Positions 48,254 through 59,362 of a DNA stretch of 64,000 bases are shown here, piece after piece. Each line of letters starts with the position of its first letter. The stretch's first letter is position 1. This DNA comes from Pochonia chlamydosporia 170 (Eukaryota; Ascomycota; Sordariomycetes; Hypocreales; Clavicipitaceae). Made by a program: the position numbers and the translations under genes. The notes below the pieces were generated by a model. The model had not been told where the DNA came from. It searched no databases and was given only the letters and a program-made list of their open reading frames with translations. Location: assembly GCF_001653235.2 (NCBI RefSeq), contig NC_035791.1, forward strand, positions 1,736,001 through 1,800,000, written 5' to 3'.

Positions 48254-48996
48254 ATGTCGGACTACTACGCAGCCAGCTCCTCTTCCTTGGGATACACACA
48301 CTTCAAAAGGTCGCCAAGTATCAGAAGTGAGGAAGCTCTGGACTTGCGTGGACCCCTAGAGGTTACCGGAAATGTCGAATCCGAACGTGGTATCAATTTA
48401 GAAGGAGAGATCATCGTCACCGGCAGCCTCGATGCATATGGACCGCTTACCATGAATGGTAGCATCAGTTGCGAGTACGTTCCCCCTGGAAGCCCTCTGG
48501 ACTATCCTTTGTTCTCATCACAACACATCACGACCCTAAACAGGAAGAACCTGCACACTCCGTGACACACGAGCTGACCGGCTTGCAATTTCAGGGGCGA
48601 GATCAAAGCTTACGGCAATATCTTGGTCAATGGTGTCTTGGTGGCGAGGTGAGTACCGAGTCGGAGTAATATACGACCCGGGTCTGACAATTAGTCACAG
48701 TGACAAAATTAAAGGCTATGGCTCATTAAAGGTTTCTGGGACGCTGGAGGGCCAAGATCTAGAAATCTATGGAAACCTCTCCATAATTGGATATCTGTGA
48801 GGCTTGACAAGTTGCCGCCTCTCGCGGCGTCGAATAGACCCTCGATGCTAACACCTTCATTAGGAAATGCAAGAACCTTATTGTGTATGGGTCATTGTCT
48901 TTGATTGGGCCGACATCGACATACATTGTTGAAGAATCAGAAGAGGTGACAGGCCCGAAAGTGGTAAGAGAGCAGGAACCTGATTGGGACTTTTAG
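48254..48996 (+). CDS. Small bactofilin-like beta-solenoid protein
   Basis: A 167-residue protein from four exons: 48254-48474, 48595-48648, 48701-48796 and 48864-48996. Residues about 28 to 139 are built from repeats of 17 to 18 residues marked by Tyr-Gly pairs at 62-63, 80-81, 98-99, 115-116 and 132-133, with alternating hydrophobic residues and glycines (EGEIIVTGSLDAYG, GSLKVSGTLEGQDLEIYG, GNLSIIGYLKCKNLIVYG). This is the pattern of bactofilins, bacterial polymer-forming proteins whose core is a right-handed beta-helix of about six turns, here flanked by short disordered ends. Assignment rests on pattern only. No signal peptide or membrane span is visible, so a cytosolic scaffold is the simplest guess. 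All three introns are phase 2, and the first two cut the repeat at the same place. I chose the ATG at 48254; a GTG upstream is not a normal fungal start. Confidence 0.82.
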
Positions 48997-49993
48997 TGCA
49001 TGGGGGACTGGTTGATCCCTTGGTTTTTTTTTTTTTTTGGGACGTACATATTCCTTCCTTCTCATGCTTGTTTCATTTCTTGTCTATACTTTTTTCGTTT
49101 CGGTTGGCACCACTTTTTCAACTGTATCTGCTAGATGTGGCTGCGCAATTCGGACGTCTGTAAATGCCGGGTGGGTTTTCAATATGTCATATTAGGAAAA
49201 TACACATGCGATTCGCGAACGCTGAGTGGCCACAATTTGGTTCTAATTCGGTCCAAGTGTGAAGACAACATAACGTGTAAGACCAAGGGAATGGGATGGG
49301 ACCCCAGCACATGGCACGCTGGGAACGGTGGATGGCGGGAGTTATTATGGGATAAAAACAAGAATAGCTACCGTGAGGCTGAACCACTTCGGCCACCGGT
49401 GCCGGGCATCCCGAAGCCAGCAGGCCCCGACATGTAATGTGACCCAACAGCAAAATGATGCTTAGGGATAAGTAGGTCCGAGCGAGATGCGCCGAATCGT
49501 ACTTCATGAGTCCATTTTGCTCGACGAAAGGTGGACTAGTAGACAAGCCGACTTACCCGTGGCTGGCTATGTCAAAGCGACAAGATTAACCTAATGACCA
49601 GACCCGGACAATGTCAACAAAGACATGTTCTCCAGACTCGTATTTATGAAAGTGAATTATGCGTTGCCTTTCCTGGTGGTAAGCGACTGGGGTGCTTTTC
49701 CAAAAAACACAAAGCTATGCTTCAGCTCGGAGGGTTGTCAAAGTAAGCTCGGTCTATCAACATGCCATTGTTGCATCTTGGACAGGGCAGGACCCACTCG
49801 ATGATGTTGAAGGCCGTACGGCCAATCACACGGTATCTCGACTCCAGCTTTTCGTATTCACGTTTGCTTTCGAACCAACAGCCTTCACAAGAAACACTGG
49901 CAATGCAGATTGACTAGATTTGCCCTAGCCGCTCAATATTTCTTAGTCCTAGAGACCAAAAGGGGAAATCTGATTTGAATTTTCGAGGCTTTG
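48997..49993. other. Intergenic region
   Basis: About 1 kb between two plus-strand genes. It begins with a T run at 49025-49039. A 100-codon frame at 49135-49437 has a Trp-rich tail, but I cannot support it as a gene. Confidence 0.45.
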
Positions 49994-52717
49994 ATGCATA
50001 TGGCCAGGGCCTCATTCTTGGAGCTCCCAGACGAGCTTATCCTACTGCTGGCCGATTGCCTGGTTGCAGAGACGGATCTCAACCCCCTCGTTCGCACAAA
50101 CAAACGCCTAAATACAATACTAGACCCAGTCCTATATACGCGCCATGTTCGACTCTCGGCAAAACGAGCACGGCACAGCAACACCCACAAAGGTTGTTGG
50201 GCCTTGCTCTGGGCAGCGGCCCATGGTCGACTACCCACGGCAAAGAAGGCAATCCAAGCGGGGGCACATATCGACGGCAGAATGATGGCTCCCGAAGATT
50301 CAGATTTCGACAGTGAGCACAGTGAGGATGATGAAAGTGGTTGGGTCGAAGAAATAGGTGCTTGGCCCTATTACCAGACACCGCTGCTCCTGGCTTCCAC
50401 CGCCGGGCATACAACAATCGTGAGGTTCCTGCTGGAAGAGGGGGCGGACGTGGAGGTGGAAGAGGGCATCGGGTGTACTTCGCTCACAAGAGCCGCTGAA
50501 ATGGGCCATGCCGAGGTTGTCCGTGTTTTACTAGATGTTGGAAGGGCAAATGTGAATGCTCAGAATCACTATCAACACACGCCGCTCACGGAGGCAGCTG
50601 GGCATGGGCACGCTGCAGTTGTGAAGATGCTGCTGGACACGGGGGATGTCGATGCGGATGTGCTGACCAGGAATGACGAAACGGCTTTGACAATGGCCAT
50701 CAGGAGGGGACACTCGGCTGTTGTCAAAGTTTTGCTTGAGTCTGGAATGGTTGAGCCAGACTTGAAAGACCATAATGGCATGACGCCGCTGCATGTTGCC
50801 GTTCAGTGTCGGCAGGAGGATATTGTTCGAATGCTCCTGGAAACGGGGCGGGTTAATGCAAATTCCAAGAACATCTTTAGCAATACGGCGGTGTCGTATC
50901 TCTTCACAGGTGGGCCTTTTTCTGGGATTGAAGACAGCAGGGCAGAAGGAATTGCAAATACACTACTGAGGTGGGAGGGCATCGAGGTTGAATCAGACTT
51001 CTGCTCGGTGGATTCGTTCTTCCACTGGGCTAGCACGCACGGCTTTATTGACGTTATGAAGCTGCTTTTGGAGATGAACCCGGGAAACGTTAATACGGAG
51101 TGGAATGATGGATGGGGTGGGCTTTCGCCCCTCCGATGCGCCGCTGAAGGTGGTCATGTCGAGGCAGTTGAATTTCTCCTGAGGGTCTGCAACGTTGATC
51201 CCAACACCATGGCAGACGTGGACGGTCGCTCGCCACTCTCAGCAGCCGTAGCAAACAGCCATAGTGCCGTCGTCAGGATATTGTTGGATGGAAAAGACGT
51301 CAATGTCAATGCCGTCGAGAAGAACGGCATGACACCACTGAATTGGGCGGTCAAGGTCGGCCATCGAGATATGACCCAATGGCTTCTTCAACGTGGAGCA
51401 AGTCCTATCGGGGCTAACGCGGCCACTGATATATCCTTACTTCTCCAAGCATGTGATGACGACAGTTCTGAAATTGCCGAGATGCTCCTTGAAAAAGGTG
51501 CTGATCCTTATGCCGTCAACCCAGCTGGATATACAGCTCTACACTTTGCGTGCCGAAACGGAAATATAACGTTAGCAAACAGGCTCCTCGCTGCAGCCGC
51601 CAACTCCAAAAAAGCTGCGTATAATGGTTCTACGCCCCTTCTGGAGGCGTGCAATGCAGGAAATGATGTCCTCTTTAACACGTTGCGAGACAAAGGCGCA
51701 GACCCCTTGACCACTTTGAAGACTGGATGGACGACTCTCCACGGAGCTTGCAAGTCTGGAAATGCAAGGCTCGTCGAAATGCTGTTATCATATAATTTAG
51801 AATCTCTCATCACAGCCAAGACATACAAAGAAAGCTCAATGCCAGTGTATGAAAAGGGATCAACACCACTCTACGAGGCATGTCGCTCTGGCAACCCTGA
51901 GATAGTCTGTATGCTACTCGCCAAGGGTGCAAATCCATTGATCAGAGTGGCGAGTGGCCGAACGTGCCTCCATGCTGCTTGCAACACCGGAAACATCGCA
52001 ACAATGGAGCTCCTTCTGTCAAAGGGTGCTTATCCTGTTTCACAGACAGAATGGGCGTGGCGGCCAATACATGAGGCTGCTTCCCGAGGCCACTTGGAAG
52101 CTGTGAGGATGCTACATGAGTCTCATGGCGTGCACGTCGATTTTGAAGATGACAATCAGCGGACACCCATTTTCTATGCCGCCGCCAGAGGACACGATGA
52201 CGTTGTGAAGTACTTGCTGGAAAATGGTGCCCAACATGACTGCAGGGACTATACTGGCTGTCCGCTGCTTTTTGTCGCCGCCAGGAATGGTCATGTCAAT
52301 ATTGTGCGGCGGCTCCTAGTGCTAAACCCAGCAGCGGCAGGATACGAAGGGGCTAGAGGGGAGACCTTTGAGGATTCCATTCGCCTCCTTGACAATGACG
52401 AGCTTAAGGAGCTCGTGAAGTACCCTCGCCGGTTTGTGCGCCAGGTTAAAGGTGCGGGTGGTTTGGAACGTCTGCTTCAAGAAACAACAGGTCGTGAGAA
52501 CGAATCTGTTTCCACCAGTCTAGAGAAGCAGCGGTGCTACTGTGATATATGCACGTGTGTTCTTGTTCCTGGCACGGCAGCGTCAAGGTGCACGTCGTGT
52601 GATATGGGGGACTTTCTCATTTGTCACGAATGTATGCGTGGCAGGACGCCCTGCAAAGGACCTCCTCTTGACGATAGTCATACTTGGGTACCTTATCAAT
52701 GTAGGTGTGATTTGTAA
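49994..52717 (+). CDS. F-box / ankyrin-repeat / ZZ zinc-finger protein
   Basis: A single-exon protein of 907 residues. The N-terminus is an F-box (SFLELPDELILLLADCLVAE to about residue 55), which in this family binds Skp1 in an SCF ubiquitin ligase. From about residue 110 to 790 I count about 18 ankyrin repeats (TPLLLASTAGHTTIVRFLLE, TALHFACRNGN, TCLHAACNTGNIATMELLLS), a likely target-binding scaffold. The last 60 residues form a ZZ-type zinc finger (CYCDICTCVLVP, CTSCDMGDFLICHEC, then SHTW), a domain known to bind N-terminal degrons or histone tails. The likely role is a substrate adaptor that brings a protein to ubiquitination, but the target is unknown. Such ankyrin proteins expand in fungal genomes and are variable between strains. 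The start could also be the Met at 50000. No intron in almost 3 kb is unlike most neighbours. Confidence 0.9.
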   Translation: MHMARASFLELPDELILLLADCLVAETDLNPLVRTNKRLNTILDPVLYTRHVRLSAKRARHSNTHKGCWALLWAAAHGRLPTAKKAIQAGAHIDGRMMAPEDSDFDSEHSEDDESGWVEEIGAWPYYQTPLLLASTAGHTTIVRFLLEEGADVEVEEGIGCTSLTRAAEMGHAEVVRVLLDVGRANVNAQNHYQHTPLTEAAGHGHAAVVKMLLDTGDVDADVLTRNDETALTMAIRRGHSAVVKVLLESGMVEPDLKDHNGMTPLHVAVQCRQEDIVRMLLETGRVNANSKNIFSNTAVSYLFTGGPFSGIEDSRAEGIANTLLRWEGIEVESDFCSVDSFFHWASTHGFIDVMKLLLEMNPGNVNTEWNDGWGGLSPLRCAAEGGHVEAVEFLLRVCNVDPNTMADVDGRSPLSAAVANSHSAVVRILLDGKDVNVNAVEKNGMTPLNWAVKVGHRDMTQWLLQRGASPIGANAATDISLLLQACDDDSSEIAEMLLEKGADPYAVNPAGYTALHFACRNGNITLANRLLAAAANSKKAAYNGSTPLLEACNAGNDVLFNTLRDKGADPLTTLKTGWTTLHGACKSGNARLVEMLLSYNLESLITAKTYKESSMPVYEKGSTPLYEACRSGNPEIVCMLLAKGANPLIRVASGRTCLHAACNTGNIATMELLLSKGAYPVSQTEWAWRPIHEAASRGHLEAVRMLHESHGVHVDFEDDNQRTPIFYAAARGHDDVVKYLLENGAQHDCRDYTGCPLLFVAARNGHVNIVRRLLVLNPAAAGYEGARGETFEDSIRLLDNDELKELVKYPRRFVRQVKGAGGLERLLQETTGRENESVSTSLEKQRCYCDICTCVLVPGTAASRCTSCDMGDFLICHECMRGRTPCKGPPLDDSHTWVPYQCRCDL

Positions 52718-52997
52718 AGTTGCATATGGGTAAGCATATGAAGGCTGGATGGACAAGGGTGTAAGTGTGATGCAATGCCATGGCATAGAGACTGTTGCTT
52801 TATACCTCGTATAAGAGTCTAGTCCTAGGTGGCAGTCTGGAGGTCAACGTGTTCAATCTCAAAAAGCATCACTCATACGCAGTGATGTGTCGGTGTGCAC
52901 TTATTTGTAGGCCAGTACATTTTGCCACGGATTGTAGGTACCAGCCTGTCAGTCTCATACATCCTGGCGACCGAATTTTGTCGACAAGCCAATGTAA

Positions 52998-53906
52998 CTA
53001 CACAAACCCCCAATCATCCACTTCGTACTGATTCTCCGTCTTAAACTCCCATAAATGATGCACAGTCTTTTTTACAAAGTCCTTCCACATCCAGCCGAGC
53101 CCACACTCTGTAGCAAGCATGTGGTATTTGTAGACAGTTCTAAAACAATCAGAGAGATAGTCTTGAAGCTTGTCATAGTCCTTGAAGACATCAGCTGCAT
53201 TCAACTCATTGTTCATCTTGACCTGATGCCCGTGCTTGGGGTCCAACAGGAATGATCGGTGTTCCGCCCAGTCCCATTCTAGGGCATGTGAGACGAGTTC
53301 ATGCAGAACCGTCGTGTAAGGAGGCAGGTGTCTGTAATTCCCGGAATCTCTCGCCTCCGGCATTGCTTCAATCACATTGAGAAGCAGGTAAAACCGAAGA
53401 CTATGTCTCGCTAACTGCAGCCAGCCGCAAGGGACGTAGGCTCTTCCTGGACTCTCGTTATGCGATCTAGATATTTCATGTGGATGCTGGTTTGCTAATG
53501 CGAGGAGGGGCTCCATGTTGTCGGATTGGAAAAGCGCTATTATCTCATCCGCATACTCTGGTTCCGTGGAGATTTTCTCTATCAAGGCGGCGGTATCTTC
53601 ATGACTTCTATCGCCCTGTGACGCATCTTGGGTGGCATCAGATCTGTAGCTGCTGGCGAGGGCCTTCTTGGACTCGTCCCATGTGCCGAGGTTTGGAAAC
53701 TTTGCTGGATACTTTGCCCTCTCGGTTTGAGAGAACTGCTGGACTGTTCTACAAAGTGCCTCAACAAAGTAGTTTAGCTCTTTTCCTTGGGTTGGCTTGT
53801 CGCGGGGGTATAGGTTCGTCGTTGGGGGTGATTTTGTGTACTCATGATGGACGAATTTGAGGTGGGAAGCTAGGAGATTCCATGGGATGTTGTGATCCTG
53901 ATGCAT
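52998..53906 (-). CDS. Protein of unknown function, 302 residues
   Basis: A single-exon minus-strand frame. I recognise no domain. It is hydrophilic and mostly helical-looking, rich in His and Trp (HALEWDWAEHRSF, TVHHLWEF, GWMWKDFVKK), without signal peptide or membrane segment. A cysteine in CGLGWMW and a hydrophobic stretch (LRFYLLLNVIEAM) suggest a folded core. It converges with the ankyrin/ZZ gene, 280 bp between stop codons. The length and codon content make it a likely real gene, possibly lineage-specific. Confidence 0.75.
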   Translation of the reverse strand: MHQDHNIPWNLLASHLKFVHHEYTKSPPTTNLYPRDKPTQGKELNYFVEALCRTVQQFSQTERAKYPAKFPNLGTWDESKKALASSYRSDATQDASQGDRSHEDTAALIEKISTEPEYADEIIALFQSDNMEPLLALANQHPHEISRSHNESPGRAYVPCGWLQLARHSLRFYLLLNVIEAMPEARDSGNYRHLPPYTTVLHELVSHALEWDWAEHRSFLLDPKHGHQVKMNNELNAADVFKDYDKLQDYLSDCFRTVYKYHMLATECGLGWMWKDFVKKTVHHLWEFKTENQYEVDDWGFV

Positions 53907-54455
53907 TGTGCATTTGGGCGAAGGAGCCTCCTCCTAACGTGCAATGAACTGAGGAGCTGTGAGAGATGGAGCATGGTGTCTACGGCAATGGTGATCAAGG
54001 TCTATTTCAGCTGAAGCCCCCTCATGCAGATGTGAGGCAAGGCATAACGGTGTCTTTGAGGGAAAGATGTGCGGTTTGGAATACGAAGCACAGATGAGGC
54101 TGTCCGCTGACTAAGTTGGCCTTGTTCCTGGATGACTAACCACAGCTACCCCCGTCCTCGCTTGTGACTGGATGCTCGATGTGGGGATAGACAGAGCAAG
54201 GCGCACACTCAGGCACGCCAACTGTGTTGGTCTTGGTGGAGTTGAACACGCTTGTCCACTTGGAACTCCCAAGCTCCCAGAGGATATCGCGCCCATCACA
54301 AAGTTGCGACACGGTTCCTGGACAGTTGGTACGCAGAGGCAAATGGCCGCGCAGACACCGCCGGCATCGATCGCCAGCCGAAGTCGATAAATCCTGCGAT
54401 ACCCAAGCTTGGTTTCAACCGTTGACGCATCTGTCCCTTCTCTTTCATCATCAGC
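53907..54455. promoter_or_regulatory. Divergent promoter region between the 302-residue gene and the ING gene
   Basis: 549 bp head-to-head spacer expected to carry both promoters. Nothing else can be named. Confidence 0.4.
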
Positions 54456-57026
54456 ATGGCGGCGGCTGGCACAGACCAAGCTCTGGCCAGCGATATCGAC
54501 GTCGCGACATCACCAAGGAACACAAGCTCTGCGAAACGGGCAGCCACAGGCCAAGCCATGGATACTGCCGACAAAGCACTCGAGCCTCGCGTTGATCCAG
54601 ATGCGCAAACAACCGTGACGGACTTCCTCGACTTTACCGAGTACTTGCCCTCGGACGTGATTCGGTCGCTGACGCTGATTGGGAAACTCGACGAGGCCTA
54701 TACCGATGCGTCAGTCAAGGTCAACGAATTGACGACAACATGGGGACAGCTTCCCAGTCTCGCACCCGAGGACAGGCCGTCGCCGGTCAAGTTGCGAGCA
54801 GATATATCAGAGAAGCTCAGCCAGGCAGTGAGCTCGAGAGTCTTTGCGCACGACGAAGCCGTGAGGATGTCGGAGAATGTGAATCGCCACTACAACAGAG
54901 CAAAAGTTTTGCTGGCAAAGCTGCGAGATATGATGGATAATTACCCTACGGACGAGCCGAAGAGCCCTGTCGCGCCGAGGTCACCGCAAGCCGTTCGAGC
55001 CAAACCTGTTGTTGGAGAGGACGGGCAGAGGATCCGTCATCATAGAATCCCGAAAGTCACGGTCCCAGGCGAGGTGCTGGCGCCTTATGAAATCGAATAC
55101 GACACCGCCAGCGATGATAGTGACATTAGCACCGACGAGGATTCTGATATCTATGGAACTGGACGAAGAACCCCTGCCCCGCCACGGATCAAGCTGATCT
55201 CAAACAAGATTCACAAGCCAAACAGTCGACTAGCTCGTCCAGTTACATACTCTTCCGCAGCTATGACCGCAGCAGCCGCCGCAAACGCGGCAGCTCTTTT
55301 AAACCCACCCCCAGACAACGCTGTGATTGGCAGCATGGATGCCCCATGGCTACAACTTACCAATTATGAGCTAGCGAAGCTGCGGAAACGCATGAAGAAG
55401 AACGCAACATGGACACCTAGCGAGACAATGGTAGCAAGAGAGCTCAAAGCACTTGGCCGGGGGCCAGACGAGTACCGTGACGCCAAGAAGAAGGCTGAAG
55501 ACGAAGGTAAAGAGTTCAACCCGAAAGTTCCTACACTTGTCGTGGATGACGCGTCCGGAGTTCAACATCTTCCTGCCGGTGCTATTAGCGCCGACTCGAT
55601 AGGGACCGAGGAAGTCCCCACGAGCAATCGCGGCATGAAGCTGAACGAGGCCAAGAAACTCAAGCGAGAGGCTCTGGCCAAGCTCGCTGCCGAGGAGGCT
55701 GAAGAGTCTGCCAGGAAGATGACAGGCACAGCCAAGATGTTTATTGTGAACGAAAAGAACAAATCGGACAACACCAGAGAACCAAAGGGAGTGAGCCAGT
55801 CACCGGAAAAGTCCAAGGCCAGTTCTTCTCGGCCAAACGGCAAACGCAAGAGAGACGGAGAATCTGGAGCTGAACCGCTGGAGTCGGCAGAGACTACGCC
55901 TCCAAGGCCACAACCTAAACGGAGCAAGATGGAAACTCCTGTGCCTCCACCCCAACATCCTGGTATGAACCAGAATAACGCGCCGCCCGCGGACTCTACC
56001 AACAATAATAATCATAATAATAACAACACCTCTAGCAATAAGAACAGCAACAACACGGTCCAGACAATGACGCCAGGCACCCTTCCGCAGCCGGAAACTC
56101 CTGTCCCTATACCGGTTCCTCCACAAAGCTCTGCTCGTTCAGCATTATCACCGACACCAAACTCAACAAGCAGCAACAACGTCACAACCACCACCACCAT
56201 ACCAGTGAAGCCGCCCGCAGAGACCCCCGTCCCCTTACCACGAACGGACCGCCGAAAGTCCATCACACCAGTCGCTCTTCCATCCCGCGATCCAGTTAAG
56301 AGAGAAACCCGCGGAGACGCCGCAAAGCGTACACAGCTCGCCTCATCCCCCGACAACACGTCTCTGCGTCCCCCTTCTCGTGGCCAAACTCCCACAGGTC
56401 GCCCCGGATCCCGAGGCAAGGCAGCCAGCCAAGAGCCACCGTCCCTCGCGGCAGATAGACCCCGTCGCACCAGCACAGCTCGAAATACGCCCGCCCCGGA
56501 ACTCAAGCAGCCCGCCAAACGGACTAAGCGCCCCGCCCCCGGAGTTGTTAGCACCACCAACAGCGGCGGGAGCAGCGCCGTCGGGAAGCGCAAGGCCGCG
56601 CCGAAGAAGAAGGCTCGCGCGACCAAGAAGGAGAAGGGACAGGTGCTGGAAACGGAAATGGAGGAGGTTGATGATGAGGGGAACCCTATCGACCCTGATG
56701 AACCACGGTATTGTTTGTGCAACAGAGTCAGCTTTGGCACTATGATTCAATGCGATAACATTGATGTAAGTAACCCTGACTGTGTGAGATGCGCGAAAAT
56801 GAACATTCCTAGAAGAAGAGCAAGAGAGAGAATGTAAATTTTATTAATCGAGTACAACACTAATCTTTTTGGCCATTAGAATTGTAAACAGGAATGGTTC
56901 CATCTCGAATGTGTTGGTCTCGAGGACATTCCTGCCCGGACGACAAAGTGGTATTGTCCTGATTGTCGGAAACTACTCAATATAGGAGAGAAGGGTGAGG
57001 TGAATGCACGAGGGGTACGGAAGTAA
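54456..57026 (+). CDS. ING-family PHD-finger chromatin reader (Yng2/Pho23 type)
   Basis: Two exons, 54456-56765 and 56880-57026, giving 818 residues, much longer than yeast ING proteins. The N-terminal ING domain (about 57-165; FLDFTEYLPSDVIRSLTLIG) mediates assembly into a histone acetyltransferase or deacetylase complex. The C-terminal PHD finger has the full C4HC3 set: Cys753, Cys755, Cys766, Cys772, His778, Cys781, Cys796 and Cys799. In ING proteins this finger reads histone H3 trimethylated at lysine 4. Between them lie more than 550 residues of low-complexity, charged and Pro/Ser/Asn-rich sequence, including a polyasparagine-like run at about 515-530. The single intron (114 bp) lies inside the PHD finger, between Asp770 and Asn771. 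Whether it is a Yng2-like NuA4 or Pho23-like Rpd3L subunit cannot be told from sequence here. Confidence 0.9.
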
Positions 57027-59362
57027 CTGTATTTAATTGGTGGTGAAATCGGCGTTGACGGTATGCGGAGTTAGGGATATCGTTATACTATGTGACGATG
57101 GTAGCGGGTTATAGCAGGTTTATTGTGGTTATTGACGGATAATGGCACACGTATGATTAGGAATAAAGTTTCACTTATGAATGTGGCATATGCATTGTCG
57201 ATGTTTGCGTGCCCAACGTAGCAGCACGGAGAGCTGTTGAAGAACCCATTCACTGCTTATGTTTGGCTGACCTGTCTAATACATGAGCTATCTATAGGCG
57301 GCGTCAATGAATGTGGTCAGTTACTAACCTCACTACGATGCCGCCATAAGCCGGGCAAGGTAACTTGATGTTGGCTATTTCCACATCAATGATATCCAAC
57401 TCAATACCAGGACCAATGAGTTGATGACCAATGTGTAAGCTTGAAGATATCCGGACGCGATTGGCAGAGTGCGGATTACGACACAACAGCATAGTATGCA
57501 CTGGGAACTTCAGAGCCCAGAGTATCAAAGAAAGACCGAGCTCATACTGTTTCAAAGGCGCAGATACGTGACAAAAGATATGGGCAGTCACTGGTTCCTT
57601 GTTGCTCCAGCCATCTGACGGCCTGAAGGGCGGACATGAATGGTGAAGGATTGTACATCTGGGACGTGGTTGTAGATATTGGCACATGAAATTGGCGTAT
57701 TTCGGCCAACCTTGATTCAATGTGAGTTGCTGTACAAAGATGCACAAGATTTTGGGTCCGTTGTACTCCGTACTGCCCAATGTACCACCTCTCTTCCCGG
57801 TTGGTAACACCTACATCAACGGACTTGGACAACCAGCCGTTCATGATTGACTCAAAGGAATTCGCCACATCTCTGTGCCTTGCATTCGAGGATGCATCCC
57901 ATGTTCATCCGGACAATACCTCTTCCTACCCGGGATCCGAGAACCGCATAGCTCAGTGGTCTCCCTTTGTTGTTTCGGAAGACGGTGGCTCGGGGCAGAC
58001 TATCATGGCGTAGGAGGCATCGCTCACCTGACCCAGTGTCACGTCGAGCAAACCATCATGTGGTGGCGTTGCCATGTCTCTCCCCAAAGCCGCAAGCGTG
58101 GCGGCGGAGAGGGGGCGTGCCTCCAACTGTCCAGAAGCGTGGGAAATGAAGCCAACTGGCCACAGTTTCGTTCATGCTCGCAACTCCGGATTAAGCTCGC
58201 GCACGTCACCAGCGAGAGAATGATGACGACCTTGATCATCAAGGCTCCCCCCGTGTTGAGTCAGCATGGCAAACACACCATGCCTTTGCTTTCCCGTGCA
58301 CATCTGTCACCAAAGCCGCTGTTGAGAGCGCTCTGAGATACTGCTGCGTCCGTTAAAAGACTGTCGACCGGAAAATAATTGACAACTCCAAAGCTTCGAC
58401 AAGTGTTATTTTGGAGGCTTGCGCCGTTGCCGCCAGCCTGCATCTGCCTCTTTGCCGAGGGGTATTGGATATTGCTGTTCCATAATGGGCATCTCGCCAT
58501 GCACAAGGGACATTTTTGGCATCCTTTAGATGACTGGGAACCACTGGCCATCGCACGTAGCCTAAGATCTTGTTCCCCAGTGTTCCCCGCCTGTGCTTGC
58601 ACCTTTCTGTCCGTCCATGAGTGGCTGGAAGTTGACAACCTCCGTCCATCCAGCAGAAGCGCCTAGGCTAGCCCACGAGATTTGGTCTTGATCCAAAGAC
58701 ACCAGACCAGACCACACCCACCCTCTCCGGTGCTGGTCAACCATTCCCCCTCAGCTGGGCTTAGCACGTTGCCAATCCCCTGTTCAATTGCCTGGGGGGG
58801 CGATAGAGTCTGGATGGGTCCAGTCCGGACAAGGACCTGGCCGCCAGGCATGGCTGGCTGTGACGCAGCCGTACCTTGCTAATGCTCACTCCCTGGTCTC
58901 AGTCGCACGGAGCTCTGGTTCAGGTTGTTGAATAGGTGACTCTCTCGCCGTCCGTCGGAGTGCTTGTTCTGTTCCTGTCATCTCCCTGCCCTAATGCTCA
59001 TGAATCCGCGATACCATATTGACGACGACGATTATTGTCCTTCTTTTTGACGTGCTGCAAGACTCTCTCTTTGATCAACTTCCTTTTGTTCCCATAGACG
59101 ATACCCCTTGCGGCAACAACTGACCGTGGCTGGGCCGCGTCCTCCCCGCGATTGCTGATAACAACAACCCCTCTGTGCCCCTCTATCGTTGCATCTTGGA
59201 AACTCGACGCGACTTTGGTGCTCGCAACCTGGTGTTGAACGATTTTCGTGTCAGTAATAGCAACTTGGTTCATTTGGAAGTTCGAACTTTTCATTTTTGT
59301 CCGCTCTTTGGCCTTCTCGCGAGGCTGGAAACTGCCTCGCATCTTGGGCCAACACCGGCTGA
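57027..59362. other. 2.3 kb gene-free region between the ING and BCAS3 genes
   Basis: It should hold the ING 3' region and the promoter and leader of the BCAS3-domain gene. It contains TACTCCGTA at 57764. A minus-strand frame of 168 codons (57304-57810) has no recognisable domain and is not called. Confidence 0.45.

Noticed and set aside
49135..49437. 100-codon plus-strand frame with a Trp-rich tail
   Set aside because: No known domain, no splice partner, and no clear promoter; the tail could be a degraded gene fragment but I cannot support it.
57304..57810. 168-codon minus-strand frame
   Set aside because: Composition looks random, no domain or start context, and it sits in a likely promoter and leader region.
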